Source of the DNA: JAUVUV01 sp964548275
GTDB lineage: Bacteria > Gemmatimonadota > Glassbacteria > GWA2-58-10
Direction of reading: 5' to 3'
DNA: 15,442 nt
Assembly: GCA_964548275.1 (NCBI GenBank)
Contig: CAZJQI010000076.1
Coordinates: 1-15,442 of the forward strand
In this document: in pieces, positions 9,301 through 15,390 of the stretch
Layout: each line of letters begins with the position of its first letter
Numbering within the stretch: the stretch's first letter is position 1
Translations under genes and position numbers: made by a program
The notes under the pieces: model-generated
What the model was told of the DNA's origin: nothing
Seen by the model: only the letters and a program-made list of their open reading frames with translations
The model's database searches: none

Positions 9301-9743
9301 ACATGGATTTTCTCAATCTTTTGAATCAGAGCGTGCGCTATACCTCCCCGTTTGCCGGAATGAGAGTGGCGCTTAACCTGAGTCCTGCTGAAAAATCCAC
9401 TGCTCCGGGCCGGCTCGAGATGATCAAGGTAGTGCCCAATCCGTATATCGCCTCGAGCCTTTTCGACTCCGGACCGAACAAGCGTTCGATCATGTTCACC
9501 AACCTGCCCCTGCGGGCAACGATCCGCATCTATACAATCAGCGGCAATCTGGTGAATATTCTCCGGCACGCCCCCGGCAGCGAGGGTTCAATAGGCGGGG
9601 TCAGCGACAGGAACAGCGGCCAGTTCTCGTTCGACATGACCACCAGGTTCGGCGACCAGATGGCCAGCGGAATTTACTATTTCCACGTGCGCGATGACGA
9701 GACCAGGGATGAATTCCTGGGCAAGTTCAGTATCATTCAATAA
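6315..9743 (+). CDS. Large secreted surface protein with FN3-like region and C-terminal type IX/FlgD-like domain
   Basis: This 1142-residue protein has no family I can name over most of its length. Residues 1 to about 30 form a Sec signal peptide (cleavage near SNA) with no lipobox Cys. The N-terminal region has features of large secreted FCB proteins: the stretch GGFWPSGSEDAYIFAAGLHV (82-101) and an acidic calcium-like loop DSDGDGIPSD (106-115). Residues about 484-626 look like a fibronectin-III-type domain (start VTITWDDTP, later GFRVYRSLTG, end PLFYTVTSYD), with an unusually long insertion. Residues about 1036-1142 match the general pattern of FlgD-like or type IX secretion (Por) C-terminal domains: VVPNPY, then RIYTISGNLV, then MASGIYYFHV and GKFSII at the end. 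I infer export by type IX secretion and display or release at the surface. It starts 20 bases after the TonB receptor stop, with an AGG at 6301-6303 about 11 bases before the ATG, and ends 9 bases before the PorV-like gene. It may be a surface partner of the receptor. Confidence 0.8.
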   Translation: MIGKTFLKISSFALLVPTFAILASGGDSNAARPGLSVKMKSGAGPSLSAFQTRITTGNRIEFNMSNSGYLAVDPNRGSVTPGGFWPSGSEDAYIFAAGLHVMGIIDSDGDGIPSDIVETQLVFDSEWREGRPGDDTDDPKSRLYFSTSQNDLDEWPEEFLVLDINMNSPTFGQKVPDIRSQQDIVSIYTDVDGPINTAAGALRLGVEVRQHVLFYSLRNLEDVMFVIWDVYNASDYISDPDIVPGYDIHEAYVNIKNDFDIGENALDDRCAVSPVRNMSIAFDSDFSEKDFSATPAFLGTSFLEGPTDSDGIDNPDPLFPTGNGLVDETYGDIQDAGIKNPRTGLFLEFDDDVLNESAERMSLFTINTNGGERPDPQDDAEAYRILSGDPNEVRVPAYDPYANLIVVDIVADLRQNIVSGPFELPNIPNAGPKRVVAAFYFARPAHSEVNLNNLSIHGEFKPIIDLWRATREVYRTGFIVPSPPPTPGMKLIPGDRQVTITWDDTPVEAADPYALTDIAAQHPPVPDFPGLSYRAKDFEGFRVYRSLTGNAEDAKLIAQFDLDNEFETYKIIRAVRTVQGLEDVVEEIPLGSNTGLAFSFTDRGDDIGGLVNGIPLFYTVTSYDFNPVLVGDESLESSINFRRQNAEGRFFQMAIPRSPSTTIITGSGTWKQVDSFGQEVQEGSPPDWEPLANVGDGTLRGAVIRFTEPIPPVTGAFAAEKSQVVVIDPENVPELGGYLVVDSIKHTNKDTRNHIHYVHFEDPNGKPTTSGTFTIPYHEIEGLYPGEEVNDQEEPFNFSGPLVSDGPLFNGSAYFRKGGLEAAKIAPLKVKPSGSSDFLEINALSAWSYEFPGAILYQGIFIVEQPFVALQLNGFISRTLNVAGQFAPGSLVIRWQEDGSLEVWDQANNVPVRFNEQVADGWGFLPLDRYSHEEIYEDQIERPREERTTSLSHEAVYVADPEIPATEWMALYVRGIELSIHGIRVRPKAGDQWVLDMDFLNLLNQSVRYTSPFAGMRVALNLSPAEKSTAPGRLEMIKVVPNPYIASSLFDSGPNKRSIMFTNLPLRATIRIYTISGNLVNILRHAPGSEGSIGGVSDRNSGQFSFDMTTRFGDQMASGIYYFHVRDDETRDEFLGKFSIIQ
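6630..6659 (+). other. Acidic calcium-type loop (DSDGDGIPSD) in the secreted protein
   Basis: Residues 106-115 read D-S-D-G-D-G-I-P-S-D, a thrombospondin-type-3-like loop similar to the one in the neighbouring TonB receptor. Further acidic stretches follow at 133-138 and 307-317. Calcium binding is inferred from the pattern alone. Confidence 0.45.
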
Positions 9744-9752
9744 CCGGGATTC

Positions 9753-10886
9753 ATGGGAATGCTTGCGAGATATAAAATAACCTTGAGCATGATAGCTTTT
9801 CTGCTGCTGCATGCAGCAGGACTGCTCAGAGCAGCCGTAGGTTTTTACGGGGGTTCGGCAGCCAACCCGGGAGCGGGACGGGTGGAAGGACTGAGCGGTG
9901 TGGGGACCCGGGCGGCGGAATTCCTGACCATCCCGGTGGGGCCGCGCGCGGTGGCCATGGGCGGAGCCTACGCTGCGGCTGCGGATGAAATCACCTCGAT
10001 CTACTGGAATCCAGCCGGGCTGGGTTTTCTGCAGGAGCGGGAGGTTTTTCTCACCGTGGTGGAGCGCCCGCTGGATATCCGTTACACTTACGGGGCAGTG
10101 GCCGTGCCGGTCTGGGAGAACAGGCTGGTGCTGGGGGCTTTCCTCTGTGTGCTCAACAGCGGCGACCAGGAGATTACCACAGAGTTACAGCCAGAGGGAA
10201 CCGGTGCCTATTATAGCGCCTACAGCCTCAGCGCCGGAGGGGCAGTGGCTTATAATTTCTCCGACCGGTTCAGTGCCGGTCTGGTGGTGAAAAATGTGCA
10301 CGAGGACATTTTCGGTATCACCCAGGATGCAGTGGCATTCGATATGGGGACAAACTACCATGAAGAGGTGATGGGTATCCCGCTGCGGCTCGCTTTCGCG
10401 GTGACAAACCTCGGCACCAATATGAGTTTCGGCGGCGACAAACTCGAGGTGGGAGTACCCCCGGAAGATATCTATCCCGGCGTGGACGTGGGGCGCCTCG
10501 AGCGACGGGCCCGCAGGCAGACCACTGCCTACGGTCTGCCTACCAGCTTCCACATTTCAGCCTCGGCATCAGTCCTGAACAAGGGCAGACAGCACCTGCT
10601 CACCGCAATCCAGGTGGCTGAAAACAGCAACCAGCCGATCAGCGTGAGCCTGGGCGCGGAGTTTACCCATGTGATAAACTCCAAAAGCTCGGCCTCATTC
10701 CGCGCCGGCTGGCGTTTCCAGCAGGATGAGATCGACGTGAGCTCGGATGACCGTCTTCGCGGACTGAGTATCGGCGGGGGATATCTCTACCGGCTTTACA
10801 AACTCACCATACGCACGGATTACGCCTACCGCGACCTGGGAATTATCGGCGGAAACCATACCTATTCGCTGTCTTTCAGCTTTTAA
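9753..10886 (+). CDS. PorV/PorQ-family outer-membrane beta-barrel protein
   Basis: This 377-residue protein begins with a signal peptide (hydrophobic 10-27, cleavage near LRAA). The family signature lies at 55-92: FLTIPVGPRAVAMGGAYAA followed by DEITSIYWNPAGLGFL, typical of PorV/PorQ (UPF0164, FadL-like barrel) proteins. The remainder shows alternating beta strands and ends YSLSFSF, with a terminal Phe as expected for Bam-inserted barrels. In Bacteroidetes, PorV is the shuttle that carries type IX substrates with C-terminal domains from the translocon to the attachment machinery. Here the gene directly follows a protein with such a domain, after a 9-base gap, which supports that role by context. 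The start could be ATG 9753 or ATG 9759; GGG lies before each. It is the last gene of the block. No terminator on its own strand is obvious. Confidence 0.88.
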   Translation: MGMLARYKITLSMIAFLLLHAAGLLRAAVGFYGGSAANPGAGRVEGLSGVGTRAAEFLTIPVGPRAVAMGGAYAAAADEITSIYWNPAGLGFLQEREVFLTVVERPLDIRYTYGAVAVPVWENRLVLGAFLCVLNSGDQEITTELQPEGTGAYYSAYSLSAGGAVAYNFSDRFSAGLVVKNVHEDIFGITQDAVAFDMGTNYHEEVMGIPLRLAFAVTNLGTNMSFGGDKLEVGVPPEDIYPGVDVGRLERRARRQTTAYGLPTSFHISASASVLNKGRQHLLTAIQVAENSNQPISVSLGAEFTHVINSKSSASFRAGWRFQQDEIDVSSDDRLRGLSIGGGYLYRLYKLTIRTDYAYRDLGIIGGNHTYSLSFSF

Positions 10887-10933
10887 TTCCCGCCAATTAC
10901 TTTCTCACCTAATTTCCAGAAAAAGTCATCCAT

Positions 10934-10968
10934 AAAAAAACGGCTGTTACCAAAGGGGTAACAACCGT
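10934..10968 (-). terminator. Strong intrinsic terminator (minus strand)
   Basis: On the minus strand, ACGGTTGTTACC (10957-10968) pairs with GGTAACAGCCGT (10940-10951): a 12-bp stem with one G-U pair and a five-base loop. A run of T residues comes straight after (10934-10940 read as A on the plus strand). It lies 40 bases past the stop of the 11008-11493 gene and is oriented to end it. On the plus strand the hairpin has no T run after it, but it may still slow transcription from the convergent PorV-like gene. Confidence 0.88.
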
Positions 10969-11007
10969 CCAAATCAGGTACCAAAATAGTTGTGTTTTTA
11001 AATCTCG

Positions 11008-11493
11008 CTAGAAGCTATAGAAAATCCCTGTGCGCAGATTTCTCCTGCCTGAAAGCGCTCTGTTGAACTCGAATCCCGTGTAAAAGTTGCCATAGCCGTA
11101 AGTGGTCATTTCTTTCGAATAAGTAAGGAATTCAAAGCCTGCCTGTACGGCATCACAGAACAGCGCTCCCCCCGGGTACTGGAGCAGTGGTAAGAGGCAA
11201 GCAGTAATTTTCTCCTCGAGCGAACGGTAATCAGGCGCAGGTGCCACAGACCAGGGATAGTATATCCCTAACTGGTCGCTGTAGACCACACCCGGGTACT
11301 TATTGGAAAAGAGGAAAAAAGATTGAGAGGTGCGCACATCGAATTTATGATACTCTGATTCAAGCTTGAGATTGTGCAGGCTTTGAAAGTCAAGAGCAGG
11401 GGATATTTCGCTGGCCGTGCAGGGAGAAATATTCAAAATCAGGGCAATGGCCGCAATCAGAAATCCGCTGGCCGAAACGAAAGCCGGGCGCAT
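11008..11493 (-). CDS. Small secreted/outer-membrane protein of unknown function
   Basis: This 161-residue protein belongs to no family I recognise. Residues 1 to about 28 form a clear signal peptide (hydrophobic core 10-21, likely cleavage after TAS). The mature part, about 133 residues, is rich in Tyr and Phe, has alternating strands near the end (FYTGFEFNRA, RTGIFYSF) and stops with Phe, like outer-membrane barrels. A more helical or hydrophobic middle (about 91-125, with C99 and C113) breaks that pattern. An AAAGGA Shine-Dalgarno (11501-11506) sits seven bases before the ATG, and a strong terminator follows 40 bases after the stop. Both support a real expressed gene. It lies 145 bases after the CobA-HemD gene on the same strand. 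It could be a small barrel or a remnant of a larger surface protein. Confidence 0.65.
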   Translation of the reverse strand: MRPAFVSASGFLIAAIALILNISPCTASEISPALDFQSLHNLKLESEYHKFDVRTSQSFFLFSNKYPGVVYSDQLGIYYPWSVAPAPDYRSLEEKITACLLPLLQYPGGALFCDAVQAGFEFLTYSKEMTTYGYGNFYTGFEFNRALSGRRNLRTGIFYSF

Positions 11494-11500
11494 GAAAGTT

Positions 11501-11506
11501 TCCTTT
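11501..11506 (-). promoter_or_regulatory. Ribosome binding site of the small secreted protein
   Basis: The minus strand reads AAAGGA seven bases before the ATG at 11493, supporting this start and the reality of the short gene. Confidence 0.6.
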
Positions 11507-11609
11507 TCAAGGCTTGAAAATTATCAAACAGCTAACAAAAAATAATAGTAAATTTCATTCCAGACAACAAAGCCCTTGTCATCTTATTTGTTTAATATAT
11601 AACCTTCTT

Positions 11610-11628
11610 CCCCTTTTTGAAAGAGGGG
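11610..11628. repeat. Palindromic C-rich/G-rich element, possible terminator of the CobA-HemD gene
   Basis: CCCCTTTTTGAAAGAGGGG folds into a stem of about seven to eight pairs with a short loop. It lies ten bases past the stop of the CobA-HemD gene. Neither side is followed by a good T run, so it is a weak terminator at best. Its CCCC...GGGG form resembles the tandem units at 15279-15390, which suggests a dispersed family of small palindromes. Confidence 0.4.
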
Positions 11629-11638
11629 ATTTTCAGGA

Positions 11639-13180
11639 CTATGGTTTCCCCTGAGTAAAGTAATCGCAGATGGCTCTGCTCAGGGCGGCTATGGTGTAAG
11701 TCTCCGGCACAATTGCCGACTTGAGCCCGTAGTCTTCGGCTCTGGCTGCGGTAATCGGGCCGATCGAGGCGAAAATTGTGCGCCCTGCCGCCGCCCCAAC
11801 CTCTTTTTCGCCTACAAGAGCCACAAAATTCTCTACAGTGGAACTGCTGGTAAAGGTGACCAGGTCGATTTCTCCGGCGATGAGCTGCTTTCGCACCTTT
11901 TCAAGGTTTTCCGGTTCCTCGATCCATGTGCTGTAGAGGGCAACCTCATCGACCTGGGCGCCGAGAGCACGCAAACGCTCCGGCAGTACTTTTCGGGCTA
12001 TTTCGGCCCTGGGAAGAAGCACCTTCTTGCCGGAGAGGTTCTCTTGCGAACTCAATGCCTCAATTACGGATTCGGCGACATAGGTTTCCGGTACCAGATC
12101 GACTTTAAGGCCTGAGGACTCGAGTGCTGCTGCAGTGGCAGGACCGATAGCGCAAAGGCCTGCCTTGCCCATAGCGCGCACGTCCAGGCCCTCGCTGCGA
12201 AGAGCCTCAAGAAAAAATTTGACCCCGTTGGCGCTGGTAAAGACTATCCAGTCGTAGTCCGCCAGTTGCCTGAGCGCCTCTTGCGCCAACCCGGGATCCG
12301 GGCCGGGTGCGATCCTGATAGTCGGCAACTCGATCACCCGGGCGCCCTGTTTCCTGAGAAGCCGGGAAAATTCCGAGACCTGTTCCCTTGAGCGGGTGAC
12401 AACAACAGTCCTGCCGAACAGGGGCCTGGTTTCGTACCAGTTCAGTTTTTCACGCAACAAGACCACTTCTCCCACGACTATCAGCGCGGGAGGTTTAAAC
12501 CCCGCCTCTATCACTTTACTTTCAATGTTTTCCAGGTTACCAACCACTGTTTTCTGGTATTCGGTAGTGCCGCGGTGGATCACCGCCACAGGCGTTGCAG
12601 GCGCCCTGCCGTGAGCGATCAGGTTTGCTGCGATTTTACCCAGCCGGCCTACCCCCATGTAGAAAACCAGCGTGCCGCCGAGGCTTCCCAGGCTGGCCCA
12701 GTCGATCTCGCTTTCATCCTTGCCGGGGTCCTCGTGGCCGGTGATAAATGTCACCGAGGTGGTGATCCCCCTGTGGGTAACCGGGATCCCTGCATACGCC
12801 GGCACAGCGACACCAGCGGTGACCCCGGGAATGATCTCGAACTCAACTCCTGCCTCTTTGACCGCCAGGGCTTCCTCCCCGCCCCTGCCGAAAACCAACG
12901 GGTCTCCCCCCTTGAGGCGCACCACAAGTCTGCCTTCCCGCGCTCTTTCCACGATCAGGCTGTTGATCTCTTTCTGGGGCATGATATGGCAGCCCACTTT
13001 CTTGCCCACGTAGATTTTCTCGCAGTCTTTACTTGCGTAGCTGAGAAGTTCCCCAGGGACCAGGTAATCGTAAACCAGAATCGCGGCCTCCTGGATCGCC
13101 TGCAGTCCCTTTACAGTAATCAAATCGGGATCGCCCGGGCCTGAACCCACCAGGATTATTTTACCTTTCTTTCCAGTCAT
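11639..13180 (-). CDS. cobA-hemD: Fused uroporphyrinogen-III C-methyltransferase / uroporphyrinogen-III synthase
   Basis: This 513-residue bifunctional enzyme acts at the branch point of tetrapyrrole synthesis. The HemD part closes hydroxymethylbilane to uroporphyrinogen III, and the CobA (SUMT) part methylates that product twice with S-adenosylmethionine to precorrin-2, leading to siroheme or cobalamin. Residues 1 to about 250 carry the SUMT motifs VGSGPGDPDLITVKG (11-25), RLKGGDPLVFGRGGEE (88-103) and IPGVTAGVAVPAYAGIPVTH (117-136). Residues about 254-508 are HemD, with FTSANGVKFF (314-323), IGPATA (345-350) and the repeat-like FTSSSTVENF (443-452). Both parts appear complete. The ATG at 13180 is followed at once by the first strand of CobA, and only a weak A-rich binding site (AAAGAAA) precedes it. 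The gene starts 26 bases after the lyase-like gene, so shared transcription is possible. No other heme or cobalamin gene is in the window. Fusions of this kind are known in several bacterial groups. Confidence 0.96.
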   Translation of the reverse strand: MTGKKGKIILVGSGPGDPDLITVKGLQAIQEAAILVYDYLVPGELLSYASKDCEKIYVGKKVGCHIMPQKEINSLIVERAREGRLVVRLKGGDPLVFGRGGEEALAVKEAGVEFEIIPGVTAGVAVPAYAGIPVTHRGITTSVTFITGHEDPGKDESEIDWASLGSLGGTLVFYMGVGRLGKIAANLIAHGRAPATPVAVIHRGTTEYQKTVVGNLENIESKVIEAGFKPPALIVVGEVVLLREKLNWYETRPLFGRTVVVTRSREQVSEFSRLLRKQGARVIELPTIRIAPGPDPGLAQEALRQLADYDWIVFTSANGVKFFLEALRSEGLDVRAMGKAGLCAIGPATAAALESSGLKVDLVPETYVAESVIEALSSQENLSGKKVLLPRAEIARKVLPERLRALGAQVDEVALYSTWIEEPENLEKVRKQLIAGEIDLVTFTSSSTVENFVALVGEKEVGAAAGRTIFASIGPITAARAEDYGLKSAIVPETYTIAALSRAICDYFTQGKP

Positions 13181-13206
13181 AGGCGTTTCTTTAGTAATCC
13201 CATAAT

Positions 13207-15096
13207 CTAAGGAAGACCGTCAACTTCTAACCGCCGACCTGCAATTTCCATGGCCAGCCCGCCATTTTTCAGCTCATACTTATTGGGGCGTTCACCAAGA
13301 TTGAAAAGCCACCACAGGCAGGAATCTTCACCGGTTTCCAACTCTGCATGGATAGTTATCTGACCCCGTGTTCCCGGCAAACGCCTGATCTCTGCTCCCT
13401 GAATGGGCGCATTGGCGCACTGAACCCAGAGATTTGCCGGACCGAGACAAATCAAGCATGCATCGCCTTGCAGCCATAAAGCGGCCTGGGGGTTTGCGTG
13501 CCAGTAGTATTCACAATTCCGAACCTCCGGCCCGCTGATACGGTCGGCAATGACCACGATTCTGTTATCCAGCATCCAGGCATGACGCCTGACAAGTTCG
13601 AGATTAAGAGATCGGTCGTAACCGCCGGTTATATCCACCACTGCATGTAAAAAGCTGTCGTTTTCAGTGCAAAGGAGCCGTTTCACCGAGTTTATTTTCT
13701 GGGCATGCCCATTGACCAGCGGGAAGTTGTGCGCTGTGGGCCCTAAGGTAAATTCCCGCTCCTGGCCCGGAACATACTGCTGGTAGCCGGGATCATCTAT
13801 TAACCAGGCACCGTGCGTTCCAATCACAACCGAACCGTTGTCTTTCTGAATGTGTCCGGGTGGTGTATTAGTTGCCGAGATAGCCACTGCGAGGTCGCCA
13901 TCATCCCATCCGGAGCGGAGCACCAGTGCGTAAAGCCCTTCAATGGCCCCTGGCACCGGGGCTTGCGCAGAACCGGTTACCTGGAGATCGTGAAGTGCGG
14001 CAAGGGCGTCGCTGCGCAGCCAGTCGAGAGGGCAACGGCTCAGGAGCCACTCCGAACGGGGTCTGGCTTTCATACGCGCGAACTTGGCATGCGCGCTTGC
14101 GTGAAAAGGCATCTCGCGGGCTTCAACATCATTAAACGGCGCAATGTTCAACAGATGGCCCGGAGCTGCAAGCACCACTGATTGCTCGAGCATCCTGCCC
14201 AGTTGGTGGTGTCCGAGCACCTCCTGCTGGATTTCCGAGGGTGAATCGCACAGCCAGTCGGCGATAAAATCCAGAATGTAGCCATCATAAGAGATTGCCT
14301 CTGTGAGCTCCATTTTGCGCAGTTCGAACTGGGCCATAACCAGAGCCTGAGTATGGCGTTCCAGGTCTTCTTTCAGCGGATGCCCTGACAGGCGGGCGGC
14401 CATGCACAAACCGATCGTGGCGATTGTCGGAATATTGTGGGTAAAGGAGCCTCTTCGGGGAGCATTGAGGATCTGCTCGACAGTTTCCAGTTGAAGCCGG
14501 TTTTTGAGCCATCCAGCCTGCAAATCTACCGCGCGGGCGCAGGCCTGCTTGATAGCCTCTTTGAGTCCAGCATCGAGCCACGCCCAGTTCCGGTATGCGG
14601 TTACCATTATCCGCACTGCATGTGCACCAGCCAGGTGCGGCCGTTCCCAGAAATCATAGGCCGGCCAGCCGGTGAGCGCTTTTAAATCGCGCTGCACCAG
14701 CAAGCGGTATTCCCTGTTGTCATACCATTGCCCGGCCCAGCCCAGACTGTTGATTCGTTCTTCAAGCTCCCAGGTCATCCAGATTTCCCAGGGGTATCCG
14801 GGAATGCCCTTGACACGGAATTCAGGGTTCTGAATTTGTCGAACAGGCAACGGGTAGGCAACTTTCTGATAAATGCGGTAATAGTTTACAAGCAGAAATT
14901 TTTGTGAAGCATGGGCGGAAGCGCGCTGCCGGATTATTTTTTCGCATTGCTTGCTGAAATCAGGAGATCTGGAATCCGAAGCAAAAGGAGGATATTTTTC
15001 CTGGTCACAACCTGTTAAAAGGGTGATGGAAAGCAATACAGCGGCTAAAGGGTTTTTGAGACTCAAATCTTTTGAAACAATTCTATCATAAACCAT
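13207..15096 (-). CDS. Heparinase II/III-like lipoprotein (probable polysaccharide lyase family)
   Basis: This 629-residue protein has a lipoprotein signal: a hydrophobic run (17-27) ending in the lipobox LTGC with C30. It is therefore likely tethered to a membrane. Residues about 100-370 look all-helical, as in the (alpha/alpha) toroid of heparinase II/III enzymes, and include SFTHNIPTIATIGL (217-230). Residues about 385-620 match the heparinase II/III C-terminal beta region: SGWDDGDLAVAISA, then PPGHIQKDNGSVVIGTHGAW and IDDPGYQQY, then AHNFPLVNG. In characterised relatives this region supplies a His-x-His pair, an Asp and a later His for catalysis and zinc. Here the pair reads H415-I-Q417, so one His is Gln. 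Substrates in the family are acidic polysaccharides such as heparan or alginate; none can be assigned. The start at 15096 is supported by AGGGG six bases upstream. Confidence 0.75.
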   Translation of the reverse strand: MVYDRIVSKDLSLKNPLAAVLLSITLLTGCDQEKYPPFASDSRSPDFSKQCEKIIRQRASAHASQKFLLVNYYRIYQKVAYPLPVRQIQNPEFRVKGIPGYPWEIWMTWELEERINSLGWAGQWYDNREYRLLVQRDLKALTGWPAYDFWERPHLAGAHAVRIMVTAYRNWAWLDAGLKEAIKQACARAVDLQAGWLKNRLQLETVEQILNAPRRGSFTHNIPTIATIGLCMAARLSGHPLKEDLERHTQALVMAQFELRKMELTEAISYDGYILDFIADWLCDSPSEIQQEVLGHHQLGRMLEQSVVLAAPGHLLNIAPFNDVEAREMPFHASAHAKFARMKARPRSEWLLSRCPLDWLRSDALAALHDLQVTGSAQAPVPGAIEGLYALVLRSGWDDGDLAVAISATNTPPGHIQKDNGSVVIGTHGAWLIDDPGYQQYVPGQEREFTLGPTAHNFPLVNGHAQKINSVKRLLCTENDSFLHAVVDITGGYDRSLNLELVRRHAWMLDNRIVVIADRISGPEVRNCEYYWHANPQAALWLQGDACLICLGPANLWVQCANAPIQGAEIRRLPGTRGQITIHAELETGEDSCLWWLFNLGERPNKYELKNGGLAMEIAGRRLEVDGLP

Positions 15097-15102
15097 CAGT
15101 TA

Positions 15103-15107
15103 CCCCT
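15103..15107 (-). promoter_or_regulatory. Ribosome binding site of the heparinase-like gene
   Basis: The minus strand reads AGGGG with a six-base spacer to the ATG at 15096. This fixes the start upstream of the lipoprotein signal, whose first 16 residues would form an unusually long n-region. Confidence 0.65.
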
Positions 15108-15163
15108 GATTCCAAAACTACAGCCGAACAAAATTTTCAGGAGGGGAGGGATATTTAATGAAC

Positions 15164-15188
15164 TACCTCGCGGTAGAGCCGCGGGGTA
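15164..15188. repeat. Perfect-stem hairpin (10 bp, 5-base loop)
   Basis: TACCTCGCGG (15164-15173) pairs with CCGCGGGGTA (15179-15188) around the loop TAGAG, with one wobble pair. No T run follows on either strand, so it is not a standard terminator. It looks like a mobile or structured repeat rather than a gene signal. It lies about 70 bases upstream of the heparinase-like start. Confidence 0.55.
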
Positions 15189-15278
15189 TCAGTGTGATTT
15201 TTGTGTGAATCCCTGAAATCCGTGATCCCGATTTCGGGTACCAAACCCCAACTGTTTAATATAACACCCCCCTGTCTC

Positions 15279-15390
15279 CCCCCTTGATAGGGGAGAATTT
15301 GGAATGTTCCCCCTTGATAGGGGGGAATTGGAATGTTCCCCCTTGATAGTGGGGAATTTGGAATGTACCCCCTTGATAGTGGGGAATTGG
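15279..15390. repeat. Tandem array of four palindromic units (CCCCCTTGATAG core, about 30 bp each)
   Basis: Units start at 15279, 15309, 15338 and 15368, so the periods are 30, 29 and 30. Each begins with CCCCCTTGATAG followed by a G-rich arm, making a small CCCC...GGGG hairpin. An AATT(T)GGAATGT linker joins units 1 to 4, and the last unit ends in AATTGG. Units 1 and 2 read TAGGGG; units 3 and 4 read TAGTGGGG. Linkers of units 1 and 3 have three T residues, those of 2 and 4 have two. It resembles the short palindromic intergenic repeats found in many copies in some bacterial genomes. It is not a CRISPR, because there are no unique spacers. Confidence 0.85.

Noticed and set aside
9804..9819. 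Perfect 16-bp palindrome CTGCTGCATGCAGCAG
   Set aside because: It lies inside the signal-peptide codons (Leu-Leu-His-Ala-Ala) of the PorV-like gene and is most simply a by-product of CTG and GCA codons.
10940..10968. Terminator for the plus-strand TonB/PorV operon
   Set aside because: The T run is only on the minus-strand exit side. On the plus strand the hairpin is followed by CCAAATCAGG, so intrinsic termination there is not supported.
15113..15120. TAGTTTTG on the minus strand, matching the Bacteroidetes -7 element TAnnTTTG
   Set aside because: No TTG element lies 19-21 bases upstream, and the implied start would leave only about a dozen leader bases before the ATG.
15279..15390. Possible CRISPR array
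   Set aside because: Repeats are contiguous with nearly identical linkers; there are no unique spacers of 25-40 bases and no cas genes nearby.
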